64,000 nucleotides of DNA from Alphaproteobacteria bacterium (GTDB lineage Bacteria > Pseudomonadota > Alphaproteobacteria > Rickettsiales > UBA998), in contig RDZH01000019.1 of the NCBI GenBank assembly GCA_004293935.1, forward strand, positions 17,962 to 81,961. The letters run 5' to 3'. Each line of letters opens with the position of its first letter. Position 1 is the first letter of the stretch. Below the pieces are notes generated by a model, which saw only the letters and a list, made by a program, of their open reading frames with translations, ran no database searches and was not told the DNA's origin. A program made the position numbers and the translations under genes. Positions 24,699-33,929 of the stretch are shown here, in pieces.

Positions 24699-25889
24699 AT
24701 GAATCCAACCATCGCAATCATTATCGTGGCAGGGGGAACAGGAACGCGTTATGACGCGCACTTGCCCAAGCAATATCATGTTTTGGCAGGGAAAACCGTG
24801 CTAGAACATACGATGCATTATGCACATCATGCCCTGCCTGATGCACGCATGGTGCTGGTGACGCACCCTCAACATCATGATTATTATGCATCTCTTGTTC
24901 TGCCCGAACATATACGAGTTGATGGCGGGGAAACTCGTCAAGCATCTGTGTATGCGGGGTTATGTGCGCTTGCGCATAATCCGCCCGAGTTCATCTTGAT
25001 TCATGATGCCGCACGTCCGTTTTTAACTCATGCCGTTGCGCATCGTCTGGTGCAGGGATTGCAGCACCATCATGCGGTGATTCCCGTGCTTCCTCTAGTC
25101 GATACGATGAAGCGGATCGATGCGGATGCGTGTGTGATAACCACGGAAGATCGTCGCCAATTAGTCGCGGTACAAACCCCGCAAGCCTTCCATTATGCCA
25201 CCATCAAAGCCCTACATGATCACGCATTGCACCATAATGCAACAGATGATGCGGCATTGTGTGAAGAAGCAGGCGTGAAGGTTGCCACCATCGTAGGAGA
25301 CAATGCTTTGTTCAAAATCACCACCCAAGAAGATATGCAACGCGCACAGCATTATCTTATGCCGTCTTATCCCACATTACGCACAGGCATGGGCTATGAT
25401 GTTCATCGTTTGCTTGCCTATGATGATGATGTGCCGATTGAGGCGCGCCATATTATTCTAGGGGGTATAAAAATCCCACATACGCATTATTTATCAGGTC
25501 ATTCTGATGCGGATGTGTTGTTACATGCCCTTACTGATGCCATTTTAGGGGCGGCGTGCGCGGGGGATATTGGGGATCATTTTCCGCCTACCAATCCCGC
25601 TTTTGCAGGGATGGATTCGCGCATATTCGTGCATGAAGCAATGCGGCAATTATCCATGCGCGGGGGAAGAATAGCCCATGCCGATATGACGATTCTATGT
25701 GAAGCACCCAAAATCACCCCCCATAAAGTAGCAATGAATGAGGCAATCGCTCAGATGCTTGGCATTGCTACGTCGTGTGTGAATGTCAAAGCCACCACCA
25801 CAGAAGGCTTAGGTTTTGAAGGCAGGCGTGAAGGCATTGCAGCGCAAGCTGTGGTGAGCGCAATCTTTGATGGGGGAGTGAAAAACTAG
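24699..25889 (+). CDS. ispDF: Bifunctional IspD/IspF isoprenoid enzyme
   Basis: 396 residues. The N-terminal half (1-220) is the IspD cytidylyltransferase: IIVAGGTGTRYDAHLPKQY, LIHDAARPFL and TPQAFHYA. The C-terminal half (about 228-396) is IspF 2-C-methyl-D-erythritol 2,4-cyclodiphosphate synthase: GMGYDVHRL (zinc Asp/His), GHSDADVLLHALTDAILGA and KATTTEGLGFEGR. It performs two non-adjacent steps of the MEP pathway. The fusion is typical of alphaproteobacteria. Confidence 0.97.
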   Translation: MNPTIAIIIVAGGTGTRYDAHLPKQYHVLAGKTVLEHTMHYAHHALPDARMVLVTHPQHHDYYASLVLPEHIRVDGGETRQASVYAGLCALAHNPPEFILIHDAARPFLTHAVAHRLVQGLQHHHAVIPVLPLVDTMKRIDADACVITTEDRRQLVAVQTPQAFHYATIKALHDHALHHNATDDAALCEEAGVKVATIVGDNALFKITTQEDMQRAQHYLMPSYPTLRTGMGYDVHRLLAYDDDVPIEARHIILGGIKIPHTHYLSGHSDADVLLHALTDAILGAACAGDIGDHFPPTNPAFAGMDSRIFVHEAMRQLSMRGGRIAHADMTILCEAPKITPHKVAMNEAIAQMLGIATSCVNVKATTTEGLGFEGRREGIAAQAVVSAIFDGGVKN

Positions 25890-25943
25890 GAACTTACCCA
25901 TGAGGAATTATCCTATAATGATTATTATGGAAAGTGAAATTGA

Positions 25944-25993
25944 TAGCGCGTAGCGATAGGTTCGTTAAAGAACCTATCAGCTAGGTCGCGCTA
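25944..25993. repeat. Nested hairpin between convergent ispDF and pgpA
   Basis: An outer stem TAGCGCG/CGCGCTA encloses an inner perfect stem GATAGGTTC/GAACCTATC with a 6-base loop. It may act as a bidirectional terminator or be a small palindromic repeat. No second copy was noticed in the window. Confidence 0.5.
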
Positions 25994-26005
25994 TAACTAT
26001 AGGAA

Positions 26006-26518
26006 CTATGGCACAAGATTATAGAGCAAAAAGAATATATCATTATTATAATGCATTTGGCAGAGCAATTCTAACATGAAAAAGAGAATAATTCCGTAGA
26101 TTCCAGCAAGCATATCATCCACCATGATGCCGAGTCCGCCAGATAATTTGCGATCTGCCCATGATACGGGATAAGGCTTCGTTATATCAAATAAGCGAAA
26201 TAATATGAATCCGATAGCATAGGCGGTGATCGATAATGGCATAATAGAGAGCACAAGCCACTGACCTGCCACTTCATCAATCACTACTTCTTTCGGGTCT
26301 TTGCTGGTGGCGCAATCAAGTTTAAGGTATTGATCAGAAATAATAATTCCAGCAAAAAAGATACCCCATGATGCCCAAAATACACTATGCGCACCCCACA
26401 TATCATGCATAATCCATGCACAAGGCAAGGCAGCAAGCGAACCCCATGTGCCTGATGCAAACGGCATTTTTCCTGAATAAAACCATGTTGCAAGGGCTGT
26501 AATAATGTGTTTTTTCAT
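26006..26518 (-). CDS. pgpA: Phosphatidylglycerophosphatase A
   Basis: 170 residues, membrane protein with about four helices. Family motifs are complete: ATWFYSGKMPFASGTWGSL near the N-terminus, KDPKEVVIDEVAGQWL (metal-binding Asp/Glu), RLFDITKPYPV, and GIMVDDMLAGIYG. It removes phosphate from phosphatidylglycerophosphate in phosphatidylglycerol synthesis. Convergent with ispDF, next to which it is often found in alphaproteobacteria. Confidence 0.93.
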   Translation of the reverse strand: MKKHIITALATWFYSGKMPFASGTWGSLAALPCAWIMHDMWGAHSVFWASWGIFFAGIIISDQYLKLDCATSKDPKEVVIDEVAGQWLVLSIMPLSITAYAIGFILFRLFDITKPYPVSWADRKLSGGLGIMVDDMLAGIYGIILFFMLELLCQMHYNNDIFFLLYNLVP

Positions 26519-26613
26519 AAGGGATCGTGGCGTTACTTTGTTATATACATAAAACGCGCCATATGATACTAAAACTATACTAAAGTCAAGCGAGTTATGC
26601 TTGAAGATTGCGT

Positions 26614-27588
26614 CTAAATTGCTAGTATACGCTCCGCCAACCGATTAGCACTCAGCCACACTTCTTCAATGCGCGATCCTGATGCCCAATCACTGGTTGC
26701 GGCGATGCCGTGCCTAGCATCAAGATAAAAACACATATCTCCTTTCCTATCCTCAATCACCGCATATTTCCAGCGATGCGTCGAGAGATAATCTGCACCC
26801 GCACTATCAATGGCTGTGAGAGCCATAAACTGTTCTACCAGCATTTTTTGTGCTTCTTGCATATCGCAATCACTATGTTCATCTGCCCAATGATTGCTTG
26901 AATGAACAAGAATAGAGGTAACGTCCTTATTCCGCTGTGGCTTCGTAGAATTGATGATAATCCACTCAATCGGATTATTGCGTACTTTTGCTGCAATCCA
27001 CTGCTTATTCCATGGTCTGTTAAAGCCAATCATCAATGAATAACAGCCATGCATAGGCGCGCCATGAAGCGGTGTTTCGGTGTGAAATAAGGTTTGTGTT
27101 TGTGCAAGCGGAGCGGTGGAAATCACCCAATCATATGCACCTAAAGGCGTGCCTTGTTTATCCTGCAGTTCCCAAAAATCTGACTGCTTGCGCGTTAGTG
27201 GCGCGACTTCACAAGAAAGCCGCACATCAAGCCCTTGCCCTAATTGTTTGCATACACTATTCATGTTCGGTGTAGCCACCCAATGAGGTTCAAACCATAA
27301 GCGTTTTGTCGCTTTTTTTCCGAGTTCCAAATTAATGACTTTGCCATGCCACTCAGCAACCAACCCGTCTTCGATATAGGGTTGCAAAAAAGATTGGAAC
27401 TCGTGCGTGCGTGCCGTAAAATAGGGCGCACCATGGTCAAAATAAAACGGATCGGCGTAGCGCGTACTCATACGCCCACCGACACCGCGTGCTTTTTCAA
27501 AAATAGTAACATGAGCATGTTCTTTGAGTTTTTGCCCGAGCGTAAGCCCTGATATTCCTGCACCAATAATCGCAATATTCTTTTTCAT
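26614..27588 (-). CDS. FAD/NAD(P)-binding oxidoreductase, renalase-like
   Basis: 324 residues from ATG 27588, whose first bases overlap the TGA of the upstream DUF2256 gene (ATGA). N-terminal dinucleotide fold [18 protein letters not shown], then [14 protein letters not shown], the amine-oxidase/renalase arginine loop, and [11 protein letters not shown]-terminal [21 protein letters not shown] completes the FAD site. This matches the bacterial renalase-like family; substrate unknown. Translational coupling to DUF2256 suggests a shared role. Confidence 0.85.
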   Translation of the reverse strand: MKKNIAIIGAGISGLTLGQKLKEHAHVTIFEKARGVGGRMSTRYADPFYFDHGAPYFTARTHEFQSFLQPYIEDGLVAEWHGKVINLELGKKATKRLWFEPHWVATPNMNSVCKQLGQGLDVRLSCEVAPLTRKQSDFWELQDKQGTPLGAYDWVISTAPLAQTQTLFHTETPLHGAPMHGCYSLMIGFNRPWNKQWIAAKVRNNPIEWIIINSTKPQRNKDVTSILVHSSNHWADEHSDCDMQEAQKMLVEQFMALTAIDSAGADYLSTHRWKYAVIEDRKGDMCFYLDARHGIAATSDWASGSRIEEVWLSANRLAERILAI

Positions 27589-27731
27589 ACACACTTCGTC
27601 TTCTTACATTTATCTGAACAATATTTGACTTCATCCCACGCTTTTTCCCATTTTTTGCGCCATGCAAAAGGTCTGCCACAACGTGCGCATATCTTGGTTG
27701 GAAGATGTTGTTTTTTAACCCCCCTAGGCAT
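27585..27731 (-). CDS. DUF2256 small zinc-ribbon-like protein
   Basis: 48 residues from ATG 27731 to TGA at 27585. It contains [18 protein letters not shown] and [10 protein letters not shown]: two Cys pairs (CxxC and CxxxC) spaced as in DUF2256, with the invariant PF.WRKKW between them. The Cys arrangement suggests a small metal-binding ribbon. The gene sits between an upstream hypothetical gene (20 bases away) and the oxidoreductase, which it overlaps. In other genomes DUF2256 genes often neighbour flavoproteins or photolyase-like genes. Confidence 0.85.
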   Translation of the reverse strand: MPRGVKKQHLPTKICARCGRPFAWRKKWEKAWDEVKYCSDKCKKTKCV

Positions 27732-27751
27732 CGAATCCTCTTAGTGCTTTG

Positions 27752-28594
27752 TTAAAAATCGCGTCCTGAATTGCCTCGCCCTCTATCTTGATCACCGATA
27801 GTTTGCCCCGTATGTTTACCAACGATATTCAGCCCTTGTGCTGCCATGCGTTTCACCATGTCACGTGATTGTTCATAGACCATTAGTTGGCTAGTTGCAA
27901 AACGCATCCCTGCTTTATTCATCTCTGTGACATCATTGCGTATATATTCACGCGTCTGTTGCACTGCCCCGATTGCCCCCTGCACTTCCGATTTGTTTGG
28001 TGCGCCTTTTGCCAACATCTGTACTAATTTGCGCTTCAACCCTTCATGCTCCAATTCTTGCGCACCGCGCATGACTTGCTGCACACCAATCGTTCCTTGG
28101 GCAAATTGTTTGAGCATCTGCTCAAGACGGTAGCAATCTTCCAGCATCACATTCGATTCTTCTTTACGCGCTCGGATGTTATCTTCCATGAAATCCACCA
28201 TGATCGCAGCAAAATAGACGGTATAATCCTTATAATAATCCCCTAATTGTTGCTTTACTTGCCGATCAGGACGTTGCTCAGCATGATGTTGATGATACAC
28301 TGTGAGGGCATCGGATACGGAAAAATGGTGATCCCCCCTGCCCGCCACCAATGGGCGGCTACTAATCAACCGTAGCATCTCAATATCATAAGCAAGCCGT
28401 TCAGCAGAAAGACGCGAATCTTTGCTGAGTCCGTTCAAATAATCATTGCCAAGGGCGCGTACCGCATCATGATAATAATCAATACGCGGACGAAAATCCC
28501 CCTCATGCCCATAAATTTGATGCTGCCGTTCCAGCATGTTAATCTGCTCATATTTCGCAATAATTAAAGGGAGTAAGGCGTGACGATCGGACAT
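27752..28594 (-). CDS. Hypothetical helical protein
   Basis: 280 residues from ATG 28594 (an in-frame ATG 7 codons upstream lies in a hydrophobic stretch unlike the rest). Highly charged, almost all helix, no membrane segment or signal. Blocks of note: MLERQHQIYGHEGDFRPRID near the N-terminus, a His-rich HHAEQRPDRQVKQQ segment, and a Gly/Arg/Asp tail. I do not recognise the family. Same strand as rlmH upstream (43-base gap) and DUF2256 downstream. Confidence 0.6.
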   Translation of the reverse strand: MSDRHALLPLIIAKYEQINMLERQHQIYGHEGDFRPRIDYYHDAVRALGNDYLNGLSKDSRLSAERLAYDIEMLRLISSRPLVAGRGDHHFSVSDALTVYHQHHAEQRPDRQVKQQLGDYYKDYTVYFAAIMVDFMEDNIRARKEESNVMLEDCYRLEQMLKQFAQGTIGVQQVMRGAQELEHEGLKRKLVQMLAKGAPNKSEVQGAIGAVQQTREYIRNDVTEMNKAGMRFATSQLMVYEQSRDMVKRMAAQGLNIVGKHTGQTIGDQDRGRGNSGRDF

Positions 28595-28636
28595 AATGAT
28601 AAGTATATACCACATAGGGCAATGATTGCAATAGGA

Positions 28637-29107
28637 CTATGCCTCACGATGATAAGGATGCCCTGAAAGGATGCACTGCGCACGGTAGAGTTGCTCTGCA
28701 AGCAACCCACGCACCAATAGATGCGGCCATGTCATCGCCCCGAAGGATAACATCACCGTCGAAGAAGGCAACATGGTTTTATCCAACCCGACATCACCAC
28801 CAATCAAAAAAGCAGTGTTGCGCGTTCCCGTATCGCGCCATCCCCCAAGCATCTGTGCAAAATGGGAACTTGTCATAGTGCGTCCTGTTTCATCGAGTAC
28901 GATGATCTGCTCAGCACGCAAGGTTTTTGCAGCATCGAGCAATAATTGCGTATCATGCGTTTGCTGTTGTGCGCGTGTGGGATAATGCGTGCTTTCATAT
29001 TCTTTAAGCATAATCTTCCACTGACTACGCGCCACATAATGCTCAAATAATTCACGTTCGCGTGCTTGCTTTTTCCATTTTCCCAGCGTGAGAATCGTAC
29101 AGTGCAT
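28637..29107 (-). CDS. rlmH: 23S rRNA (pseudouridine1915-N3)-methyltransferase RlmH
   Basis: 156 residues, the usual length. SPOUT methyltransferase with the trefoil-knot motifs FLIGGDVGLDKTML and LSFGAMTWPHLLVRGLLAEQLYRA, ending GHPYHREA as in the family. It methylates pseudouridine 1915 in helix 69 of 23S rRNA. Its start is 1 base after the astD stop. Confidence 0.96.
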   Translation of the reverse strand: MHCTILTLGKWKKQARERELFEHYVARSQWKIMLKEYESTHYPTRAQQQTHDTQLLLDAAKTLRAEQIIVLDETGRTMTSSHFAQMLGGWRDTGTRNTAFLIGGDVGLDKTMLPSSTVMLSFGAMTWPHLLVRGLLAEQLYRAQCILSGHPYHREA

Positions 29108-29108
29108 A

Positions 29109-30527
29109 TTAAGTAGATAGCCCTATTAGGGGGCAACCTTCCACCGCATCTGTGGCAAGTGTTGCCACGGGATAGGCGCAATAATCCGCTGCATAATAGG
29201 CACTTGGGCGATAATTCCCACTATGCCCCGGCCCACCGAACGGAGAACTGCTTGCAGCTCCCGTAGTTGGGCGGTTGCGGTTAAGAATGCCTGCACGCAA
29301 ATGACGATAGGCATAATCCCAATAGGCATCATCATCGGTGATCACCCCTGCGGAAAGTCCGTAAGCGGTAGCATTGGCAACACGCACGGCTTCCTCGCCA
29401 TCTGCCACGCGGATAATCTGCAATAACGGGCCAAATACTTCTTCATCTTCAATGCCGTCAATGCCCGTGACATCAAGCAATCCTGCCGTAAGGAACGGGC
29501 GATCCGCAATGGTGCGCTCCGCCTTATGCAAGAGTTTTGCCCCACGTGCAATGAGTGCTTCTTGCGCGTTTAATACTGCATCGGCTTGTGTGTTATTAAT
29601 CAGTGCTGCCATATAAGGCTCAGGGGTAGCGAAGGCATCACCCACGGTTAAACGCCCTGTTACATCCTGCAATGCTGCAATCACCTTATCCCCTTGCGCT
29701 CCTACAGGTACAATTAAGCGGCGCGCACAGGTGCAACGCTGCCCCGACGATGCAAAAGCGGATTCCACAATCAGTTGTGCGGCTTTGTACGCATCATCGG
29801 CATGGTGCGCAATAAGCGGGTTGTTGCCCCCCATCTCTAGTGCTAACATCACTTCGGGTCGTCCGCTTAAGGCTTTATGAATTGCCTTGCCTGTGGCATA
29901 GCTGCCTGTAAATAATACCCCAGAAATGCTTGGATGCTGCACTAATGCTTCTCCTTGTGCGCGTCCCCCTTGCACACACTGCACCACATCTGTGGGGAAT
30001 CCTGCTTCATGGAATAATTCAACAATCAGCGCACCACATGCAGGCGTTTGTTCGCTAGGTTTAAGAATCACGACATTGCCTGCAAGCAATGCGGGTACTA
30101 TATGCCCATTGGGTAAATGCATGGGGAAATTATATGGTCCAAACACCGCCATCACACCGATCGGTCGATGCGTCACACGGCGTTGTATGCCACCATCCAT
30201 AGTGCTATTCGTCTCGCCTGTGCGTTGATGATATGCTTCGATGGAAATTGCTACCTTAGAGATCATCACCCCTGCTTCAGCCTTCGCATCGCGCAGCACT
30301 TTACCATTTTCTTTAGCAATAAGATGTTCAATTTCTTCGCGGCGTGCTTTCACGCGTTCTGCATAACGCTGCAAGAGTTCGATACGTTCGTCTAGTGTTG
30401 TATGCGACCATGGCGTGAATGCGGTGCGCGCACGATCCACTATGTCATTCATCGCAGATAATGGCGTTTCATCACCGCGCCATATCTCATCTCCCGTTGC
30501 GGGATTATAAGAGGATAATATCGTCAT
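29109..30527 (-). CDS. astD: Succinylglutamate-semialdehyde dehydrogenase
   Basis: 472 residues from ATG 30527 (a TTG two codons before is the alternative). Aldehyde dehydrogenase fold: GPYNFPMHLPNGHIVPAL and KPSEQTPACG for NAD, catalytic Glu in LALEMGGNNP, catalytic Cys in FASSGQRCTCARRL, and late NRPTTGAASSSPFGG, a block typical of AstD. It oxidises N-succinylglutamate semialdehyde in the AST route of arginine breakdown. The remaining ast genes are absent, so a broader semialdehyde substrate is possible. Confidence 0.88.
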   Translation of the reverse strand: MTILSSYNPATGDEIWRGDETPLSAMNDIVDRARTAFTPWSHTTLDERIELLQRYAERVKARREEIEHLIAKENGKVLRDAKAEAGVMISKVAISIEAYHQRTGETNSTMDGGIQRRVTHRPIGVMAVFGPYNFPMHLPNGHIVPALLAGNVVILKPSEQTPACGALIVELFHEAGFPTDVVQCVQGGRAQGEALVQHPSISGVLFTGSYATGKAIHKALSGRPEVMLALEMGGNNPLIAHHADDAYKAAQLIVESAFASSGQRCTCARRLIVPVGAQGDKVIAALQDVTGRLTVGDAFATPEPYMAALINNTQADAVLNAQEALIARGAKLLHKAERTIADRPFLTAGLLDVTGIDGIEDEEVFGPLLQIIRVADGEEAVRVANATAYGLSAGVITDDDAYWDYAYRHLRAGILNRNRPTTGAASSSPFGGPGHSGNYRPSAYYAADYCAYPVATLATDAVEGCPLIGLST

Positions 30528-30620
30528 GCGCAAAAAGATGAACTATTTCTATCCTAGATGCAAGTATTTTATTGGCATGATTGTTCATTTCTTGGCACGT
30601 TCATCATACATCGTAGTTTC

Positions 30621-30693
30621 CGTCATAGTTGGCGTAAGGCTGGCATCCAGTCAAAATGGTTATCTGGACTCCTGCCTTACGTCAAGAGTGACG
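30621..30693. repeat. REP-like repeat family D, copy with full hairpin
   Basis: CGTCATAGTTGGCGTAAGGC through TGGCATCCAG pairs with CTGGACTCCTGCCTTACGTC through AGTGACG around a short loop. It is diverged from the copy at 21073 but keeps the same order of blocks. It is one of two repeats that fill the 350-base gap upstream of astD. Confidence 0.6.
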
Positions 30694-30710
30694 AATTTTA
30701 TTGCGAATCA

Positions 30711-30814
30711 TCTCACCCCCCTCATGCGATAGGAATGGGTTACTCTCCCGCCTGCAGGGGAGTCCAAGAATCAAGGTTTTTCAACGAAAAACCGCAGATG
30801 ATTGGGTAGGGGGG
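30711..30814. repeat. Repeat family C, copy 1 (about 104 bp, two hairpins)
   Basis: CTCATGCGAT, a TACTCTCCCGCCTGCAGGGG hairpin, GAGTCCAAGAATCAAG, a second hairpin GGTTTTTCaacGAAAAACC, then GCAGATGATTGGGTAGGGGG. The same series with few changes is at 60121-60224. The preserved pairing of both stems suggests either a structured RNA or a mobile palindrome. Confidence 0.75.
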
Positions 30815-30876
30815 ATAGAATGCACCCCCACAGTGCAGCATCAGATTTCTTTGTCAAAATCTATGCATCCACAATG

Positions 30877-32091
30877 TTACACAAACCGTTCTTGCCCAGT
30901 CGCTTTAACAGGCGTGACAACTTTTGGAGTTGCCGAAGGAGGGGCTACGCTTGCAACATCAGCCTCACCCTGAAGTTTTTCTTTTTGTGCAATAAGTGGT
31001 TCAAAAGCACCTTTCATTTGTGCTGCTGCAACAACAACAGGATTCTCGCGCATTGCTTGTAATGTAATCGGGCCAATAATACCATCTGGCTCGACACCAA
31101 GAGTTTTCTGAAGTTTTGTGATAGCTGCCACGGTTTTTTCACACCAAATACCACTTGATTCACAACCAAGTTGCCTTTGTATGCCTGCAATGACTTGAGG
31201 GTCAGAGTCAGGGCCAATATATTCGCCTTTTTTAACAATGCCATCCACACCTACAAGCGTGCGTTGCGTATCACCCTCAATCACTTTCTTAGTTTCTACA
31301 GCGTGCGTCTCTAATGCCTTCAACTCATCCTGAGTTTTTGCCTGCGCTATTTGTGCCTTATTCTCTGCAATTTTCGCAGTTGCTGCTTGTTCAAGCATTT
31401 GTTCTTTCACTTTCTCAACATCACCACGAGCAACGATCGCGCCTGTTTCGTTATGCTTAAATGAACCCGCGCCAAAACGTCCAGTTAATTCAGTATGGGT
31501 CTCAGCAAAAATTTTGTTGACACTTTCTTTTAGTGGTGCTTTAGCTTGTTCAATACGTTGCCTTGCAACAGAATCTTGCAAAATTTCTCCTGTTTCCCTG
31601 TCTCTGTAGATACTAAATTCCCCGCCTCGCACGGTCTTTTTTTCTTCCGCAATACCCGCCAATATATGCACAGGATCTTGATCTTTGATTTCTGCTGGTG
31701 CAACATTTTTTGGTGCTACCGCTGGAACAGTTTCTTGCGCGACCGTTGCAACCTTTTCTTGTGGATGATTTTTTGCTTGCTCCGCAGCTATTTTCTTGAA
31801 TAAAGAATCTTTTAGCTCATCAACTTGCGTATGCTCGACTACTTCGCCCGTGTTTGATCGGTAATTTGTTACGCCACCACGCCCACCTATTGCTTCGTAA
31901 TTAGATTTAATATAGTCATCTACTTGCGCTTGGATGTTTTTTTCTACTTGCGCGAACTTTTCTTGCGCTGCTTTCGCATCGATTGCTTGCCCAGTTTGTC
32001 TATCTTTATAGATCGTACCTTGCCCACCGCGAATATTTTTTACTTCAACATCTATACCAGCTATGGTCTGAATATCTTTATTTTCTGTCAT
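30877..32091 (-). CDS. Hypothetical repeat protein with a C-terminal peptidoglycan-binding-like domain
   Basis: 404 residues from ATG 32091 (GGAG 7 bases upstream). Two homologous units of about 100 residues: one begins IQTIAGIDVEVKNIRGG with IYKDRQTGQA, the other VHILAGIAEEKKTVRGG with IYRDRETGEI; each continues with a helix and a GR.G....Y/KH.ETGE/A block. After an Ala/Gln/Lys coiled region, residues about 300-355 (IAGIQRQLGCESSGIWCEKT and LQKTLGVEPDGIIGPITLQAM) resemble a peptidoglycan-binding-1 module with two extra Cys. No signal peptide, so how it could reach the wall is unclear. Alone between repeats and hslV. Confidence 0.65.
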   Translation of the reverse strand: MTENKDIQTIAGIDVEVKNIRGGQGTIYKDRQTGQAIDAKAAQEKFAQVEKNIQAQVDDYIKSNYEAIGGRGGVTNYRSNTGEVVEHTQVDELKDSLFKKIAAEQAKNHPQEKVATVAQETVPAVAPKNVAPAEIKDQDPVHILAGIAEEKKTVRGGEFSIYRDRETGEILQDSVARQRIEQAKAPLKESVNKIFAETHTELTGRFGAGSFKHNETGAIVARGDVEKVKEQMLEQAATAKIAENKAQIAQAKTQDELKALETHAVETKKVIEGDTQRTLVGVDGIVKKGEYIGPDSDPQVIAGIQRQLGCESSGIWCEKTVAAITKLQKTLGVEPDGIIGPITLQAMRENPVVVAAAQMKGAFEPLIAQKEKLQGEADVASVAPPSATPKVVTPVKATGQERFV

Positions 32092-32208
32092 ATAATGCTC
32101 CATCATGATTCAATGTAGAATGCCTTCATATATAAGCATTCCTTGTGCTATACCAATAATCTAGCAACAAAATATGTCAATTTCATGACAAAATAAGCGT
32201 ATGTTACA

Positions 32209-32778
32209 TTAATTTACCGCATCTAACGATAATAATGTCAAATGATGGTTGGTATAGACGCATATATCACCTGCAATCTTCATAGCTTTACGTGCCAAAT
32301 CTTCCGCACTCATGCCCTCCACATCCAACAATGCGCGGGCTGCTGCTAAGGCATAATTCCCACCCGATCCAATGGCAGCGATGCCATCTTCAGGTTCAAG
32401 CACATCACCCGTACCGCTCAAAATGAGGGTAGTGCGTTCATCTGCCACAATCATCATCGCTTCCAAACGACGCAAATAACGATCAGTACGCCAATCTTTG
32501 GCTAATTCTACGCAAGCACGCATTAATTGTTTTGGATGTTTTTCTAATTTCGCTTCAAGGCGTTCAAAGAGCGTGAAGGCATCTGCGGTTGCTCCTGCAA
32601 ATCCTGTGATAATGCTGCCATCTGCAAGGGTACGCACTTTTTTGGCACTGGATTTAATGACAGTATGACCAAGGCTTACCTGCCCATCTCCTGCAATAAC
32701 AACCTTATCGCCTTTGCGGACGCATAAAATAGTCGTAGCGTGCCATGAAGCATCAGATGATGATTGAGAATGGTTCAT
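32209..32778 (-). CDS. hslV: ATP-dependent protease HslVU peptidase subunit
   Basis: 189 residues. N-terminal propeptide of about 14 residues ends before the catalytic Thr in [50 protein letters not shown] and [16 protein letters not shown] are HslV signatures. It forms the proteolytic double ring worked by HslU. AAAGGAT precedes the start. hslU, normally the next gene, is not in the window. Confidence 0.95.
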   Translation of the reverse strand: MNHSQSSSDASWHATTILCVRKGDKVVIAGDGQVSLGHTVIKSSAKKVRTLADGSIITGFAGATADAFTLFERLEAKLEKHPKQLMRACVELAKDWRTDRYLRRLEAMMIVADERTTLILSGTGDVLEPEDGIAAIGSGGNYALAAARALLDVEGMSAEDLARKAMKIAGDICVYTNHHLTLLSLDAVN

Positions 32779-32781
32779 ATA

Positions 32782-33105
32782 TTATCCTTTATGGTCTATT
32801 TTTGCGGGAGTGGGAAGTTTTGGCAATTCAAGCATTTGATCATGGTTAAAGCCATATTCTTCCAACATACGCGCTCTGATTTCTTCGCTTGGTTCACCTT
32901 CACCGGATTCAATGATCACACCAAATTCTAACGGATCAAATCCGTTGGGTAAGGATTGCGCCCGTATAAACGCATCCATCTCATCGCCACGCACTGCTAC
33001 ATACGCAAAAATGGGAGTGCCTTCGACATTTTCGCCACGTATTAGATTGATCATCACGGAATAGCGCAACGCTAATTCATCACTATGGCTACGTTCTTGT
33101 GTCAT
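32782..33105 (-). CDS. Hypothetical protein upstream of hslV
   Basis: 107 residues with a clear AGGAG site. Acidic, no membrane segment: RYSVMINLIRGENVEGTPIFAYVAVRGDEMDAFIRAQ followed by NGFDPLEFGVIIESGEGEP. The pattern of strands and helix looks like a compact cytoplasmic domain found as a conserved hypothetical. I do not recognise a named family. It ends 3 bases before hslV and is likely co-translated. Confidence 0.65.
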   Translation of the reverse strand: MTQERSHSDELALRYSVMINLIRGENVEGTPIFAYVAVRGDEMDAFIRAQSLPNGFDPLEFGVIIESGEGEPSEEIRARMLEEYGFNHDQMLELPKLPTPAKIDHKG

Positions 33106-33170
33106 GCTTTAACTCCTTATCGTTAGTAAAAATGAATATAGTGAGCAATATATATTTTGTCTAGAAGGCA

Positions 33171-33929
33171 TCATGACATATGTTGTGCAATGCTATCATA
33201 CGCAGCTTGTGCTAAGGCTTTGCGATGTTCATAATGTTCACCAAGATGCAAAGGCGGCAAACAATGCACCACCACATCAATACGCTTAAATCCAGAAAAA
33301 ATCCACAAATGCGATATGAGATATTGATCACCAAACCACGCTATATGAGGCCATTGCGCCGCAGTAATGGGCGCACCATCGGCACAACGATACGCAATCG
33401 CAATAGGTTGTACGGCTAAAGGCGTATCACCATCCCATTGTTCCGCAAGGCTAAAAAGCGTTGGCTTGAAGGGTTTTAGGTTCTGCCCATCATTGGTTGT
33501 CCCCTCAGGGAAAACGCAAATACGATCCCCCCCACGCAAAGCAGCCAGCAAATCTTGTTGTGCTTTTTTGGATTTTGAGGGAGTACGGTCAACAAAAATC
33601 ACATCGAATGCTTGCACCATTTGCCCAATAACAGGCCAGCGACGCACTTCGCTTTTAGGCGTGAAGCGTACCGAATCAATCGCACCAATGATCCCTACAT
33701 CAAGGTAGCTGCAATGATTCGCAACCCATAGCGCAGGCGCAGGCGCAGGCGTGCCTTCTATCGTAAGTTTAATATGCCAAATCTTGAGGACATGACGGAA
33801 GGTAAAAATCTGTAATGCACGACGCTGTTTTTTTAAGCCCATTATTCCAAGCAAGGATAAGCACATCCAAAAAAAACTGACATACACAAACACCCCAAAA
33901 AAACTACTGACGCGACGAACCGATCTCAT
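33171..33929 (-). CDS. olsA: 1-acyl-sn-glycerol-3-phosphate / lyso-ornithine lipid acyltransferase
   Basis: 252 residues. N-terminal membrane helix (about 10-30), then the PlsC-type HX4D site VANHCSYLDVG, substrate motif FVDRTPSKSKKAQ and FPEGTTNDGQ. Immediately downstream of and overlapping olsB by 4 bases, so it most likely O-acylates lyso-ornithine lipid; general lysophosphatidate acyltransferase activity is also possible. Confidence 0.85.
   Translation of the reverse strand: MRSVRRVSSFFGVFVYVSFFWMCLSLLGIMGLKKQRRALQIFTFRHVLKIWHIKLTIEGTPAPAPALWVANHCSYLDVGIIGAIDSVRFTPKSEVRRWPVIGQMVQAFDVIFVDRTPSKSKKAQQDLLAALRGGDRICVFPEGTTNDGQNLKPFKPTLFSLAEQWDGDTPLAVQPIAIAYRCADGAPITAAQWPHIAWFGDQYLISHLWIFSGFKRIDVVVHCLPPLHLGEHYEHRKALAQAAYDSIAQHMS

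Noticed and set aside
30558..31062. Small open frames over the 30.6-30.9 kb repeats, encoding a shared VQESRFFNEKPQMIG
   Set aside because: The same peptide appears at 60.15 kb only because repeat family C is duplicated there; the coding potential is accidental.
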